A stretch of DNA of 64,000 nucleotides from Acetatifactor muris (GCF_024623325.1 NZ_JANJZD010000022.1:1-64000); one strand, 5' to 3'; shown: positions 51,283 to 60,511, counted from the stretch's first letter. A program made the numbers and translations. Notes: generated by a model from the letters alone, not told the origin.

Positions 51283-51831
51283 ATGTCGCAAGAGAGAAAG
51301 CCAGAGAGAGTCCGGGATGAAAAAATCAACGGTGTTATCTATGATATGTCTCCGGCGCCTGCGTATCAACACAGCCAGGTAATAGGACAGATTTTCGCGA
51401 AGATCAAGAATGGACTGAAAGGCAGCATGTGCCTGGTGTTCATGGAGAATATTGACTATAAGTATTCCAGGGACAACGATGATTATCTCGAACCGGACCT
51501 CATCATCTGCTGTGACAGAAGCGCTATCAGGGGAAATTCCTATTATGGTACGCCCAAATTTGTGGCGGAGGCCATAAGCCCATCCACAGTAAAGCGGGAC
51601 AGGGGAATCAAGAAAGATATCTATGAATCCTGCGGAGTGGAGGAATACTGGATTCTCTCCCCTGTCGAGAGGGCCGTGGAAATCTATTATCTGGTGGATG
51701 GCAAATATCGGCTGCAGGAATCCTATGTTGTGGATGATGACAAGGAAAGCGAGCATTATAATCTTGGACAGGAGATAACACTCCGCGCTTTTCCGATTAC
51801 GATGACGCTGGAGGATATCTTTATTTATTGA
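51283..51831 (+). CDS. Uma2-family PD-(D/E)XK protein
   Basis: A 182-residue Uma2 (DUF820) protein. The nuclease-like core is YLEPDLIICC, then KFVAEAISPSTVKRDRGIK, then GVEEYWILSP; Asp and Glu-x-x-x positions fit the family. Uma2 genes are abundant in cyanobacteria and scattered in Clostridia; their function is unproven. GGGAGG precedes the ATG at 51283. The long repeat array lies just upstream. Confidence 0.85.
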   Translation: MSQERKPERVRDEKINGVIYDMSPAPAYQHSQVIGQIFAKIKNGLKGSMCLVFMENIDYKYSRDNDDYLEPDLIICCDRSAIRGNSYYGTPKFVAEAISPSTVKRDRGIKKDIYESCGVEEYWILSPVERAVEIYYLVDGKYRLQESYVVDDDKESEHYNLGQEITLRAFPITMTLEDIFIY

Positions 51832-51932
51832 TGGCAGGATGTAGGGGTGACGTTTAAGGAAATATGTCGCGTCCAAGTTGTTGTGACTGTAGTGACAGAA
51901 TCAGTAATAGTAATAAGTAAATAATCTGGATA

Positions 51933-51988
51933 TAAAATCCTGATATAAGCATGGAAGATGTGATCTGTGGCTTATACCAGGATTTTTA
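51933..51988 (+). terminator. Terminator of the Uma2-family gene
   Basis: AAAATCCTG-ATATAAGC pairs with GCTTATAC-CAGGATTTT around a loop and runs into TTATTT. Confidence 0.7.
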
Positions 51989-52010
51989 TTTATGATCACA
52001 TGATGACGGC

Positions 52011-52030
52011 ACCTTGACAATTTCATACTT
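52011..52030 (+). repeat. TTGACA-containing 20-bp repeat, copy 2
   Basis: Exact copy of 50712-50731, ~110 bp upstream of the next AAA-like gene. Confidence 0.5.
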
Positions 52031-52062
52031 TACATTAGATTTGGAGATTTGGAGGCCTCCTG

Positions 52063-52091
52063 TTTACAGAGGTTACAGGTCATGGTACAAT
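52063..52091 (+). promoter_or_regulatory. Promoter of the second AAA-like gene
   Basis: TTTACA (52063-52068), 17 bp, TACAAT (52086-52091), about 50 bp before the ATG. Confidence 0.6.
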
Positions 52092-52140
52092 GTCTCCATG
52101 AAAGCTGTACAGCATCGTTTTGGAACGGAGGACGGTAAGG

Positions 52141-53727
52141 ATGAATCGCTATTTTAATACAGAGGGACAATGTAATCCGATGATGCACTATATGGTGCGG
52201 CTGGATGACAGAGTGGGCGAGATAAAACGGCGCTTTGTAGACCCTGGGAAATACTTCGTGATTAACAGAGGCAGGCAGTATGGGAAGACGACTACATTGT
52301 ATGCATTGGAAGAGTATCTGCAGGACAGCTATATCGTCGTTTCCGTGGATTTCCAGGAAATCAGTACGGCGGAATATCGGGATGAATTTACCTTCACGCG
52401 GGCATTTCTGAGACTGTTCACAGAGGCTTTGCAGGGAAAGGGCGTAGATATAGACGGGCTGGAACAGGCTGTCACTGGTGCTGGGGAAGACAGGCAGATG
52501 ACGCTGGGCGAGATGTTTGGTCTATTGAGCCGGTTTTGCGGAGAAGTCTCCAGGCCAGTGGTGCTGATGGCGGATGAGGTAGATCATGGGGGAAACTATC
52601 AGGTGTTCCTGGATTTTCTGGCTCAGCTTCGAGGCTATTACCTGAAACGAGGGAAGAAGCCTGCATTTCATTCGGTTATCCTTGCGGGGGTATATGACAT
52701 TAAGAATCTGAAATTAAAAATTCGCCCAGAGGAAGAGCATCAATATAACAGTCCATGGAATATCGCGGCGGAATTCAATGTTGAAATGGAACTTTCCTCC
52801 GCTCAGATCAGGAATATGCTTGAGGAATATGAGTTGGATCAGCGGACAGGAATGGATACGGCTGCAGTTGCGGAGGAGATTTATCAATATACATCTGGCT
52901 ATCCGTATCTGGTGTCCGCTATCTGTAAGATATTGGATGAACGTCTGCCTGAATATGAGGGGTATGTGGATCAGGGGAGTATCTGGTCGGGAGAAGGAAT
53001 CAGGGAAGCGGTAGCAGAGATTTTGAAGGCAAGAATTCCTTTATTTGACAGCATGGTACGACAGCTGGATTTGTATCCGGATCTGAAGGATGTGCTGAAA
53101 CAAATCCTGTATGAAGGGCAGAAACTATCATACAGTCCGGATACAAAACCAATTAATATGGGGCTCGTATTTGGATTTCTGAAAGAAAAGGATGGACATG
53201 TGGCTGTTTCTAATCGTATCTTTGAAATGCGTTTGATGAATCTGTTTATAACAGAGGAATCAGTCGGAAGTGATGCATTTAAACAGGGACTGAGTGACGT
53301 AAATCAATTTATCCGGGATGGCAGGCTTGATATGGAGCGTGTGCTTGAGAAATTTGTGGAATATTTTCATGAAGTATATGGCGACAATGATGAGAAATTT
53401 ATCGAAAAGTACGGGCGGAAATTTTTTCTGCTGTACTTGAAGCCCATTATCAACGGCACAGGGAATTATTATCTGGAAGCCCAGACCCGGGATGCGGGGC
53501 GGACGGATGTGGTGGTGGATTACCGGGGCGAGCAGTTCGTGGTGGAGATGAAGATCTGGCATGGGAACGAGTACAATGAGAGAGGGGAAAAGCAGCTTGT
53601 GGACTACCTGGAGTACTTCCGGCAGAAGAAGGGGTATATGCTTAGCTTCAATTTTAACAAGAAGAAGGAGATTGGTGTGAAGAGCATCGCGGTTGGGGAG
53701 AAGGAAATCGTGGAGGCGGTGGTGTGA
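52141..53727 (+). CDS. AAA-like domain ATPase with C-terminal PD-(D/E)XK-like domain
   Basis: A 528-residue relative of the 39077 gene but of another subgroup. Walker A-like NRGRQYGKTTTLYAL, Walker B-like VVLMADEVDH, a central helical region (SSAQIRNMLEEYEL, YTSGYPYLVSAICKIL) and a C-terminal nuclease-like core TDVVVDYRGEQFVVEMKIWHG with Asp, Glu and Lys in place. Function is unknown. The ATG at 52141 follows GGAGGACGGTAAGG. Confidence 0.8.
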   Translation: MNRYFNTEGQCNPMMHYMVRLDDRVGEIKRRFVDPGKYFVINRGRQYGKTTTLYALEEYLQDSYIVVSVDFQEISTAEYRDEFTFTRAFLRLFTEALQGKGVDIDGLEQAVTGAGEDRQMTLGEMFGLLSRFCGEVSRPVVLMADEVDHGGNYQVFLDFLAQLRGYYLKRGKKPAFHSVILAGVYDIKNLKLKIRPEEEHQYNSPWNIAAEFNVEMELSSAQIRNMLEEYELDQRTGMDTAAVAEEIYQYTSGYPYLVSAICKILDERLPEYEGYVDQGSIWSGEGIREAVAEILKARIPLFDSMVRQLDLYPDLKDVLKQILYEGQKLSYSPDTKPINMGLVFGFLKEKDGHVAVSNRIFEMRLMNLFITEESVGSDAFKQGLSDVNQFIRDGRLDMERVLEKFVEYFHEVYGDNDEKFIEKYGRKFFLLYLKPIINGTGNYYLEAQTRDAGRTDVVVDYRGEQFVVEMKIWHGNEYNERGEKQLVDYLEYFRQKKGYMLSFNFNKKKEIGVKSIAVGEKEIVEAVV

Positions 53728-53811
53728 TAGAGGCCTTTTCCGATGTGCATTTTGAATAAAGTGTTATTACTGGCAGGAAATGTGTAAAAATAGAATAGAG
53801 AATTATGAGTG

Positions 53812-53857
53812 AATCTGATGTAAAGTATGGAATTGTTACTTTTACATCAGATTTTTT
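53812..53857 (+). terminator. Terminator after the second AAA-like gene
   Basis: AATCTGATGTAA and TTACATCAGATT arms around a loop, then a T-run. A short open frame across it is not a gene. The remainder of the 53728-54042 gap holds only the promoter below. Confidence 0.75.
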
Positions 53858-53994
53858 AATGAATTTCCAAAGCCATAGTGCAGTAAGAGGAAAATTTCAG
53901 ATAAAACATTTTTTGAAGGCAGGGACGACAGCTATGGGGCAGATACTCCGTATTCATCTTGAAGGGGATGGACCTGTGAAGAAAAAACAGTTTT

Positions 53995-54023
53995 TTGAAT
54001 GAATTATAAGTAAAAATTAGAAT
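53995..54023 (+). promoter_or_regulatory. Promoter of the surface-polymer cluster
   Basis: TTGAAT (53995-54000), 17 bp, TAGAAT (54018-54023), giving a short leader before the ATG at 54043. Confidence 0.6.
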
Positions 54024-54042
54024 TGGGCAGGCAGTCACAGTA

Positions 54043-55293
54043 ATGAATGAGAGAATGTATATATGCCATCGTAAATTAATAGCATTTGCAAATAAATTGT
54101 TTTTTATATTTTGCAGAGTATTTCCTATTAAACGGAATAGAGTCAGCATATGTACATTTGAGGGAAAAGGGGGATTTGGTTGTAACCCTAAATATATAGT
54201 GCAGGAATTACATAGAAGAAGTGAAGATTATGAATTTATATGGTTTGTAAATAATATGCAAAAGGAATTTCCTTCATATGTTAAAAAAGTCCCTAATACA
54301 TTATGGAGCAGGGCATACTGGCTTTCCACATCAAAAGTATGGATAGATAATTATCGCAAGCCTTATGGAACATGCAAGCGAAAAGGACAATATTATCTTA
54401 ACACATGGCATGGAACGATTGGATTTAAAAGTATGGGATTGTGGAGAGGCGAAGCCTTTTCCAATATGGCATATCTTGTTAGCAAAAATGATTCTGATAT
54501 GATTGATGATGCAATAATAGATTCAGAATGGTGTGAAGAGGTATGGCCGAAAGGATTGGTATATAATGGCGAATGCTTACGAACAGGGGCACCCAGATGC
54601 GATGTTTTGTATGGGAATCGTTCCCAATATAAAGAAGCATTCAGAAAACAATTTGGAATAAGTAAAGAGGCTAAGGTAGTTATGTTTGCTCCTACCTTTC
54701 GGGAAAGTGCAACCAACGGAAAAAGAACTGTGTTTTCAGAGGAGTGGACACTGGATTTCGAACAGCTATTGCGTAATTTAAAACTTCGATTTGAGGGAGA
54801 CTGGTATCTTTGCCTGCGACTACACCCGCAAGTAGCTCCAGAAATCAAACAACATAGAGAGAGACTCCTGCAGGAAAAAGTAATTGACGTAAGTTGGGCA
54901 GACGATCTGTATGAGATATTGGCAGCAATGGATGCCTTTGTTACAGATTATTCAAGCGCGGCGATGGATGCCAGCTATGCACATATCCCGGTTTTTATTT
55001 ACGCAGATGATATTGAAAAGTATATGAATGAGCGAGGCAGCATGTTGTGGAATATGTCTACAGATTCTAAAATGCCTGTTACGAATAATAAAGAAATGAC
55101 ACCGAAGATAGATGTGGTGTTGCCGTATTCGATTGCACAGAATAATGATGAGTTAGAAGAAAATATTTTGAACTTTCAGGAAAGCAAATATATATCAATG
55201 ATGAAGCAATTTGAAAGTTCAGTTAAACTGGTGTTTGATGGAAATGCAAGTAGAAGAGTGGCTGACAGGGTGCAGAGCTATATGAATAAATAA
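54043..55293 (+). CDS. CDP-glycerol glycerophosphotransferase family protein
   Basis: A 416-residue TagB/TagF-type transferase, likely at the inner face of the membrane (an N-terminal amphipathic or hydrophobic stretch FANKLFFIFCRVFP). LNTWHGTIGFKSMG holds the catalytic His region, VVMFAPTFRES, LRLHPQ, and VTDYSSAAMDASY bind the CDP-polyol. It would polymerise or start a glycerol- or ribitol-phosphate chain using the CDP-polyol made by the next two genes. Markedly AT-richer than genes before 53 kb. Confidence 0.88.
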   Translation: MNERMYICHRKLIAFANKLFFIFCRVFPIKRNRVSICTFEGKGGFGCNPKYIVQELHRRSEDYEFIWFVNNMQKEFPSYVKKVPNTLWSRAYWLSTSKVWIDNYRKPYGTCKRKGQYYLNTWHGTIGFKSMGLWRGEAFSNMAYLVSKNDSDMIDDAIIDSEWCEEVWPKGLVYNGECLRTGAPRCDVLYGNRSQYKEAFRKQFGISKEAKVVMFAPTFRESATNGKRTVFSEEWTLDFEQLLRNLKLRFEGDWYLCLRLHPQVAPEIKQHRERLLQEKVIDVSWADDLYEILAAMDAFVTDYSSAAMDASYAHIPVFIYADDIEKYMNERGSMLWNMSTDSKMPVTNNKEMTPKIDVVLPYSIAQNNDELEENILNFQESKYISMMKQFESSVKLVFDGNASRRVADRVQSYMNK

Positions 55294-55300
55294 GTGAGGA

Positions 55301-55927
55301 ATGAATATACGGATGAATTTTGAAAAGTATATAGGAGCCGTTGTGCTGGCAGGTGGAAAAGGTGAGCGATTTCAAGGGGAAAAACAGTTCTGCGAGCTAA
55401 AAGGGAAAACATTATGGCGGCATGTCTATGATAAAATTTATGCCGTGACCCAAAGCGATAACATTGTAGTAGTAGGGGTTGATATACCGGGAGGAGAAAC
55501 AAGGACGGAATCAGTCGTTAAGGGGCTGCATCAATTGTCTCCCAACACTGAGAGGGTGATTATTGCCGAGGCGGCAAGGCCATTGGTGACGAAGCGACAA
55601 ATAGAAGAAATTCTTTATGATAATGCACCTTCTGTTTCGTTTGTAATGCCCCTGGTCAATACGATCATTAAAAGAGAAGGAATCTATATAAATCGTGAAG
55701 AAATGTACGAATTACTAACACCTCAGGCTTTCGATTACCAGTTGATTTGTCGGGCGCTTTATTCTGGCAAGTTCAAGAATATGACGGATGAAACAAGGGT
55801 AATGTTTGAATTCTATGGAATCAAGCCACATCTGATAGAAACAACGGAAAATTTGTTCAAAGTAACATATAAGAGAGATTTGCCTATTATTGAGAGTTTA
55901 ATGGAAATTTTTGATATAGAGGAGTAA
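55301..55927 (+). CDS. IspD/TarI-type cytidylyltransferase
   Basis: A 208-residue enzyme: VVLAGGKGERFQGEKQFCELKGK is the CTP loop, RVIIAEAARPLV and TPQAFDYQLI follow. Together with the SDR encoded next it matches the two halves of bifunctional CDP-ribitol enzymes (Bcs1/Acs1 type), so ribitol-5-phosphate to CDP-ribitol is the likely reaction; the MEP role of IspD is less likely here. The start may be the ATG at 55301 or 55313; the GAGGA upstream fits the second better. Confidence 0.82.
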   Translation: MNIRMNFEKYIGAVVLAGGKGERFQGEKQFCELKGKTLWRHVYDKIYAVTQSDNIVVVGVDIPGGETRTESVVKGLHQLSPNTERVIIAEAARPLVTKRQIEEILYDNAPSVSFVMPLVNTIIKREGIYINREEMYELLTPQAFDYQLICRALYSGKFKNMTDETRVMFEFYGIKPHLIETTENLFKVTYKRDLPIIESLMEIFDIEE

Positions 55928-55932
55928 ATGGC

Positions 55933-56550
55933 ATGAAAAAAGTATTAATTACCGGTGGTCAGGGGGATATAGCGCAGGCTATTGCAAGTAGGTTGCTTGC
56001 CCATGGTGGATATGAAGTTAAAGCCCCCGGAAAGGACGTAATGGATGTTACCGAAATAGATGTGGTAACGAAATATGTAGAAAATTTTGTGCCCGATATT
56101 TTAATCAACAATGCCGGATATGTCTTTCCACAATCCATTAAGAATTGCGATATGGAAAAAGAGAAAAAGGCATTTGATATAAATTTATTTGGATTATTTA
56201 ATTGTACGGCGGCTGTTCTGAAAATGAATAAGGAAGCGAGAATCATTAACATAGGTTCCTCGGCAGCAACTAAAATTCACGGCACATGGAGCTCATATTG
56301 TGCGTCAAAGGCTGCAGTTGTCATGGCAACTAAATGTTGGGCTGAAGATGGCGTTTATGCGGTCTGTGTATCACCCGGCCGAACTGATACGAAAATGAGA
56401 AGGGGGCTGTATCCCGATGAAGATAAAATGACATTATTGAGACCGGATGATTTTGCGACGATTGTTTTATATGCCGTTGAGGGGAAATATGCGTCGGGTG
56501 AGCATATAAACGTTAATCTGCAGAATGTGGGAGATTTGCTAAATGCTTAA
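55933..56550 (+). CDS. Short-chain dehydrogenase, probable ribulose-5-phosphate reductase
   Basis: A 205-residue SDR: VLITGGQGDIAQAIASRLL, NNAGYVFPQS, and the catalytic SSYCASKA with Tyr and Lys. Paired with the cytidylyltransferase five bases upstream, it probably reduces ribulose-5-phosphate to ribitol-5-phosphate. GAGGAG lies 8 nt before the ATG. It overlaps the following gene by 8 bp. Confidence 0.8.
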   Translation: MKKVLITGGQGDIAQAIASRLLAHGGYEVKAPGKDVMDVTEIDVVTKYVENFVPDILINNAGYVFPQSIKNCDMEKEKKAFDINLFGLFNCTAAVLKMNKEARIINIGSSAATKIHGTWSSYCASKAAVVMATKCWAEDGVYAVCVSPGRTDTKMRRGLYPDEDKMTLLRPDDFATIVLYAVEGKYASGEHINVNLQNVGDLLNA

Positions 56551-56962
56551 AAAAGAAATTGTCGTAAAAACAGAAAAACAGTTTATTAGCCTGAAATCGG
56601 AAATTAATGAATTGATAAAAGATGAAATGGGAATGGGCATAGTAAATGTCTTTGTGGCTCATACAACCTGTGCGATCAAAGTGATGGAAGGAGAAATACT
56701 GCTTTTAAGTGATGTGCAGGACTACCTGGCAAAAACATGGCCTAAAGACGGAGGCTATCGGCATGATATGATCGGAATCAGGAATGTACCGATCAATGAA
56801 AGGATAAATGGTTTCTCCCATATGAGACAGCTTTTTTTTAGCAGTGATGCAAATATTCCCTGTCAGGACGGCAGGATGCAGCTGGGGCAGTGGCAGGATG
56901 TGTTTTTGATTGAATTTGATCCGGCAAGGGAACGGAAGGTTATTATTACTTATTATTCATAA
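56543..56962 (+). CDS. YjbQ family protein (UPF0047)
   Basis: A 139-residue YjbQ-type protein: VFVAHTTCAIKVME, GYRHDMIGIRN, QLGQWQDVFLIEFD. Family members show weak thiamine-phosphate synthase activity; the true role is unresolved. Its placement in a polysaccharide operon, overlapping the SDR, is unusual and may mean a phosphate-sugar or metal role here. Confidence 0.88.
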   Translation: MLKKEIVVKTEKQFISLKSEINELIKDEMGMGIVNVFVAHTTCAIKVMEGEILLLSDVQDYLAKTWPKDGGYRHDMIGIRNVPINERINGFSHMRQLFFSSDANIPCQDGRMQLGQWQDVFLIEFDPARERKVIITYYS

Positions 56963-57025
56963 TAGAAGCATGATTTGGAATTAGCGGTAATGACATAGTT
57001 GGAACGAAAGAATGAAAGAGAGGAT

Positions 57026-57415
57026 ATGACTATGACAATCACGAAACGTATTCCAATAGAGGAATTGCGGGAAAAGTATGATGTGTTGGTTGGCTGGGGT
57101 GTCGGTAGAAATGAATATCTTTTGAAATACAATCCATATTTGTTCTCGCTGGATTATATGATTGATATCGACAGGAGATTGGAAGGGAAAACCATATGTG
57201 GGATGAAAATCTCAAATGTAGACATTCTGGATAGAATAAGAGATAAATATATATGTTTTATCGTGTTTCCAAACATTGAGCAGGCTGTAGAGCAAGAGGC
57301 ATCAAAGCATGTAAAAAATTTTGATATAGTAGTAGCAGCATTACTTGGGGGGGTAGAGACTTCTATTCCGAAAGTGGAGAAGATCTGCTGTTTATGCAGA
57401 TGCTCAATCGCCTGA
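57026..57415 (+). CDS. N-terminal part of a frameshifted FkbM-type protein (Rossmann-like)
   Basis: A 129-residue frame with a Rossmann-like VLVGWGVGRNEYLLKYNPY and YMIDIDRRLEGKTICG, like the N-terminal domains of the genes at 58962, 60512 and 61628. It reads into a run of seven G (57347-57353), after which its frame ends with an unlikely tail (CCLCRCSIA). Shifting frame at the G-run continues directly into the methyltransferase at 57394. AGAGAGGAT precedes the ATG. Confidence 0.6.
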   Translation: MTMTITKRIPIEELREKYDVLVGWGVGRNEYLLKYNPYLFSLDYMIDIDRRLEGKTICGMKISNVDILDRIRDKYICFIVFPNIEQAVEQEASKHVKNFDIVVAALLGGVETSIPKVEKICCLCRCSIA

Positions 57416-57966
57416 GTTTAAAAAATCCCACTTATCTTGATATTGGAGTTTGTCATCCAGTTATTAGAAATAATACATATATGCTTTACGAGCATGGATA
57501 CAAAAAGGGTGTTCTGGTGGAGCCGAATCCGGACATGTGTAAACTTATCAAGAATTATAGACCGGAAAATATTTTATTGAACATGGGAGTATGTGCAGAT
57601 GAAAGCCAGTATCTAAAATATTATATATCACCTAATCCCTCGTTTGTAGGACATAATACATTCAGTGAAGTGGAAGCTGAAAGGCTGGGTTTTATAGAGC
57701 ATTTAGATATTCCTGTTGATAACATAAACCATATTATCGAAACATATTGCGGTGGCAGGGTGGATATATTGGATTTAGATACGGAAGGAATGGATTTGAG
57801 TTTGATTCATGCCTTGGATACGGAGAAATATAGGATAAAGATAATTTGTGTGGAGACTTTCGTATGTGGAACTGATTTAATAGGTACGGTATTAGAAGAA
57901 AAGGGATATGTCCATTTTGCATCCAGTAGAAGTAATGGGATATATTTGGCGAAAGAGTTATTATAA
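57394..57966 (+). CDS. FkbM family methyltransferase (C-terminal part of the same gene)
   Basis: A 190-residue frame starting inside the FkbM fold. Just upstream, in the same frame but before any start, the bases read YSESGEDLLFMQML, the usual FkbM entry motif. LDIGVCHP is the SAM-binding motif and VDILDLDTEGMD the later acidic motif. FkbM enzymes O-methylate sugars. On its own it lacks a ribosome binding site, so it is probably expressed only when the upstream frame is restored. Confidence 0.7.
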   Translation: MQMLNRLSLKNPTYLDIGVCHPVIRNNTYMLYEHGYKKGVLVEPNPDMCKLIKNYRPENILLNMGVCADESQYLKYYISPNPSFVGHNTFSEVEAERLGFIEHLDIPVDNINHIIETYCGGRVDILDLDTEGMDLSLIHALDTEKYRIKIICVETFVCGTDLIGTVLEEKGYVHFASSRSNGIYLAKELL

Positions 57967-57986
57967 GGTTAAAGAGGTGTATTTCG

Positions 57987-58934
57987 GTGAAGAAAATATC
58001 GGTCATTGTGCCAGTTTATAACACTAAAAATGAGCTTCCGCGTTGTCTTGTAAGTATTATCAATCAGACATATCCGAATATAGAAATTATTTGTATAGAT
58101 GATGGCTCTACGGACGGTTCAGGTGAGATTGTAGATGCGTTTGCTGATCGGGATAAGCGGATTAAAGTGTTGCATAAAGCAAACGAGGGTGAAAGCAGTG
58201 CAAGAAATGCCGGATTAAAAATGGCCGAGGGCCAATATATTGCTTTTTGTGACTGTGATGATTGGATTGACCGGGAAATGTATGAAGTCCTTGCGGAAAC
58301 ATTGGAAAAAGAAAATGTTGATTTGGCAGCTGGCAGCTGGTATAAGGAATCGGCATCTCTCAGCCAGGAAATTGTAAATAAACTGCCTGTAAGTGAAATG
58401 GTTTTCGGGAAAGAAGAATTATTAACATACTTGTATATGCGCGATTCCTATCGGGGATTTGCCTATATGTGGGATAAGCTGTATACAAGGGAGGTTCTAA
58501 GTGACAGGCAGGGTAATTTGTTTTTATTTAACGAGAAACTACAACTTGGGGGAGATGTACTTTATCTGGCAGAAGCCGCTTTGAATACAAAAAAGGCAAA
58601 ATATGTAGATAGAGCTTTCTATCATTATCTTCAAAGGGAAAGCTCAGGATGTCATACAAAGGATGTCCGGAAATTACGAGACAGTTTAAAGGCATATGAA
58701 ATGGTAATCCAAAGATTTGAAGAAGAACATATTAATCCAAGGATTATTAATTATGTAAAACGGTTCTTGGCATATCATAGCAGCAATGCCGCAGAGATTG
58801 CGATTGCACAGGGGCATAGAAGTGCAATAGAAGAGTTTCAAACATTTATGGAGAAATATGAGCAAGAATATGTAGCGCTTAATATGCAGTATCCGGAGCG
58901 GATACAAAGGTATAAGAATTTATTAAAACAATAG
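57987..58934 (+). CDS. Family 2 glycosyltransferase
   Basis: A 315-residue GT2: ISVIVPVYNTKNELPRCLVS, IDDGSTDGSGEIVD, and FCDCDDWIDREMY with the DxD-like metal site. It adds a sugar to the surface polymer from an NDP-sugar in the cytoplasm. The start is a GTG; AAAGAGGTG lies upstream. Twenty bp after the methyltransferase. Confidence 0.92.
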   Translation: MKKISVIVPVYNTKNELPRCLVSIINQTYPNIEIICIDDGSTDGSGEIVDAFADRDKRIKVLHKANEGESSARNAGLKMAEGQYIAFCDCDDWIDREMYEVLAETLEKENVDLAAGSWYKESASLSQEIVNKLPVSEMVFGKEELLTYLYMRDSYRGFAYMWDKLYTREVLSDRQGNLFLFNEKLQLGGDVLYLAEAALNTKKAKYVDRAFYHYLQRESSGCHTKDVRKLRDSLKAYEMVIQRFEEEHINPRIINYVKRFLAYHSSNAAEIAIAQGHRSAIEEFQTFMEKYEQEYVALNMQYPERIQRYKNLLKQ

Positions 58935-58961
58935 ACTGATACAGTGCAAATGGAGAGAGTT

Positions 58962-60128
58962 ATGAGATGGATAAATAGAGGTCATGAATATGACCAGGCA
59001 TATGAAAGGATGGCAGAAAAGAAAAGCTTTTATTTGTTTGGAGCAGGTGATTATGGAAGGCAGTTTATTGAGATTTTTTCTTCTGAAATTCAGATAAAAG
59101 GCTATATTGATAATGATTCTTCCAAGCAGGGACAGATTATTAATGGGATGAGATGTTATTCCCTGGAAGAAGTCACACTGAATAATGACGAGGGAATTAT
59201 TATTACAATGTCCCAGTATGCCAGAGTAATGCCGACTGAACAGCTGAGACAAAGAGGATATATAAGGAATGAACATTTTTTTGATATTGAAGAATTTGTA
59301 TCCGTATATCATGTGTACAAGTATGATAAGGTGTATTTTTCTGCCATATCATTTTTGCCGAGTACAGTATGTAATCTAAAGTGCAGACACTGCCTTAATT
59401 TTAATCCTTTTGCAGAAAAGTTTTATGTGAGGGAATGGGGGGAGCTGGTAAGGGATCTGGATTTGTTTTTTTCCTGTGTAGATCATATTATGCTGTTTCA
59501 TGTAAGTGGCGGCGAACCCATGTTATATAAACATACAGCGGATTTGATAGAGTATATTGATAAGAAGTATGGGGACAGGATAGATACTTTGCGCACGGTA
59601 ACGAATGGGACAATAATACCTGGGGATGAAGTGTTGAAAAAAATATCCGAATGTAATGTTGAGATTGTGGTTGATGATTATCGCGAAGCAGTTCCTTGTT
59701 ATAAAGAGAATTTTGATAAATTGATTTGTAAATTGGAAGAATATCACATTAAGTACTATGTTAATAAAGTGGATAATTGGATTGATTTGGCACCGGAGAG
59801 AACAGATAATTCCCGAATGACGGAGGCGCAAATGGAGGCGTATAGAAGTTCATGCAATCAGTCCTGGCAGGAATTGCGTGATGGAAAGCTGTACAGCTGT
59901 AATTATGCGGCTTATGCCACAGTGGCGGGGATTGCTGGGGAGCAGGATTTGGAAGAGGCGTATGAGCTGACTCAGTTTGGACCGGAAAAAAAGAAAGAGC
60001 TTGTGGAATTTCGCTTGGGATATACGACAAAGGGATATACTAATTTCTGTAGAAAATGCAGAGGGTTTACTCCGGGAAATGCGGAAAAGGTAGAGGTGGC
60101 CTCGCAGCAGAAAGACATAGAATATTAA
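58962..60128 (+). CDS. Radical SAM protein with N-terminal Rossmann-like domain
   Basis: About 388 residues. Residues 1-~120 carry YLFGAGDYGRQFIEIF and GYIDNDSSKQGQIING. Residues ~125-300 are radical SAM: CNLKCRHC (the CX3CX2C cluster motif), then HVSGGEPMLY. Further cysteines near the C-terminus (CNQSW, CNYAA, CRKCRG) may hold an extra iron-sulfur cluster as in SPASM-type enzymes. Substrate unknown, likely a sugar or lipid-linked intermediate. ATG at 58962 has GGAGAG just upstream; a GTG at 58944 is also in frame. Confidence 0.85.
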   Translation: MRWINRGHEYDQAYERMAEKKSFYLFGAGDYGRQFIEIFSSEIQIKGYIDNDSSKQGQIINGMRCYSLEEVTLNNDEGIIITMSQYARVMPTEQLRQRGYIRNEHFFDIEEFVSVYHVYKYDKVYFSAISFLPSTVCNLKCRHCLNFNPFAEKFYVREWGELVRDLDLFFSCVDHIMLFHVSGGEPMLYKHTADLIEYIDKKYGDRIDTLRTVTNGTIIPGDEVLKKISECNVEIVVDDYREAVPCYKENFDKLICKLEEYHIKYYVNKVDNWIDLAPERTDNSRMTEAQMEAYRSSCNQSWQELRDGKLYSCNYAAYATVAGIAGEQDLEEAYELTQFGPEKKKELVEFRLGYTTKGYTNFCRKCRGFTPGNAEKVEVASQQKDIEY

Positions 60129-60159
60129 AGCTATCAGTAAAATAGGAGCAGTAAAAAGT

Positions 60160-60413
60160 ATGATGAGATGTTTGTTGTGGGGAACAGGGAGAGAGTACAG
60201 AATATTATCGGCAACAATTGTTTTATGATGTTGCACATCCTACTAATGTCTTGTTAAAAGAGATAGGTTCCCGTGTATGATTGCCTCAAGGATGCTTTAG
60301 GAATTCAATGGAGTAATTCTTTCTTAAGAGAAAGAATGGAGAATACAGCATCCTTTGTGCTTACTGAAACAAAGATGGACTGGCGTGAATATGTAAAGGA
60401 ATATATATGGTAG
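60160..60413 (+). pseudogene. Decayed polysaccharide-gene remnant
   Basis: 60160-60228 reads MMRCLLWGTGREYR, the start of the Rossmann-like domain used by its neighbours, then stops. 60273-60413 is a second frame of 46 codons (SFLRERMENTASFVLTETK, EYVKEYIW) that looks like the tail of a gene. The middle is missing. The remainder of 60129-60511 has no intact gene. Confidence 0.5.
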
Positions 60414-60511
60414 CGCCATGGGAAAGTGGCTGTGTGACAATGTATGGAGGAGTATAGTATAGCGTTAAAACAAGAAATTGATATGAAATTAAAGTGAAGG
60501 AGTGAAAGGCA

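Noticed and set aside
50899..51876. Minus-strand repetitive protein with WYGWPFGRF units
   Set aside because: It is a translation of the 72-bp tandem repeat and antisense of the Uma2 gene; no start signal.
53805..54002. Small plus-strand gene of 65 codons
   Set aside because: It spans the terminator hairpin of the preceding gene and the promoter of the next; no ribosome binding site.
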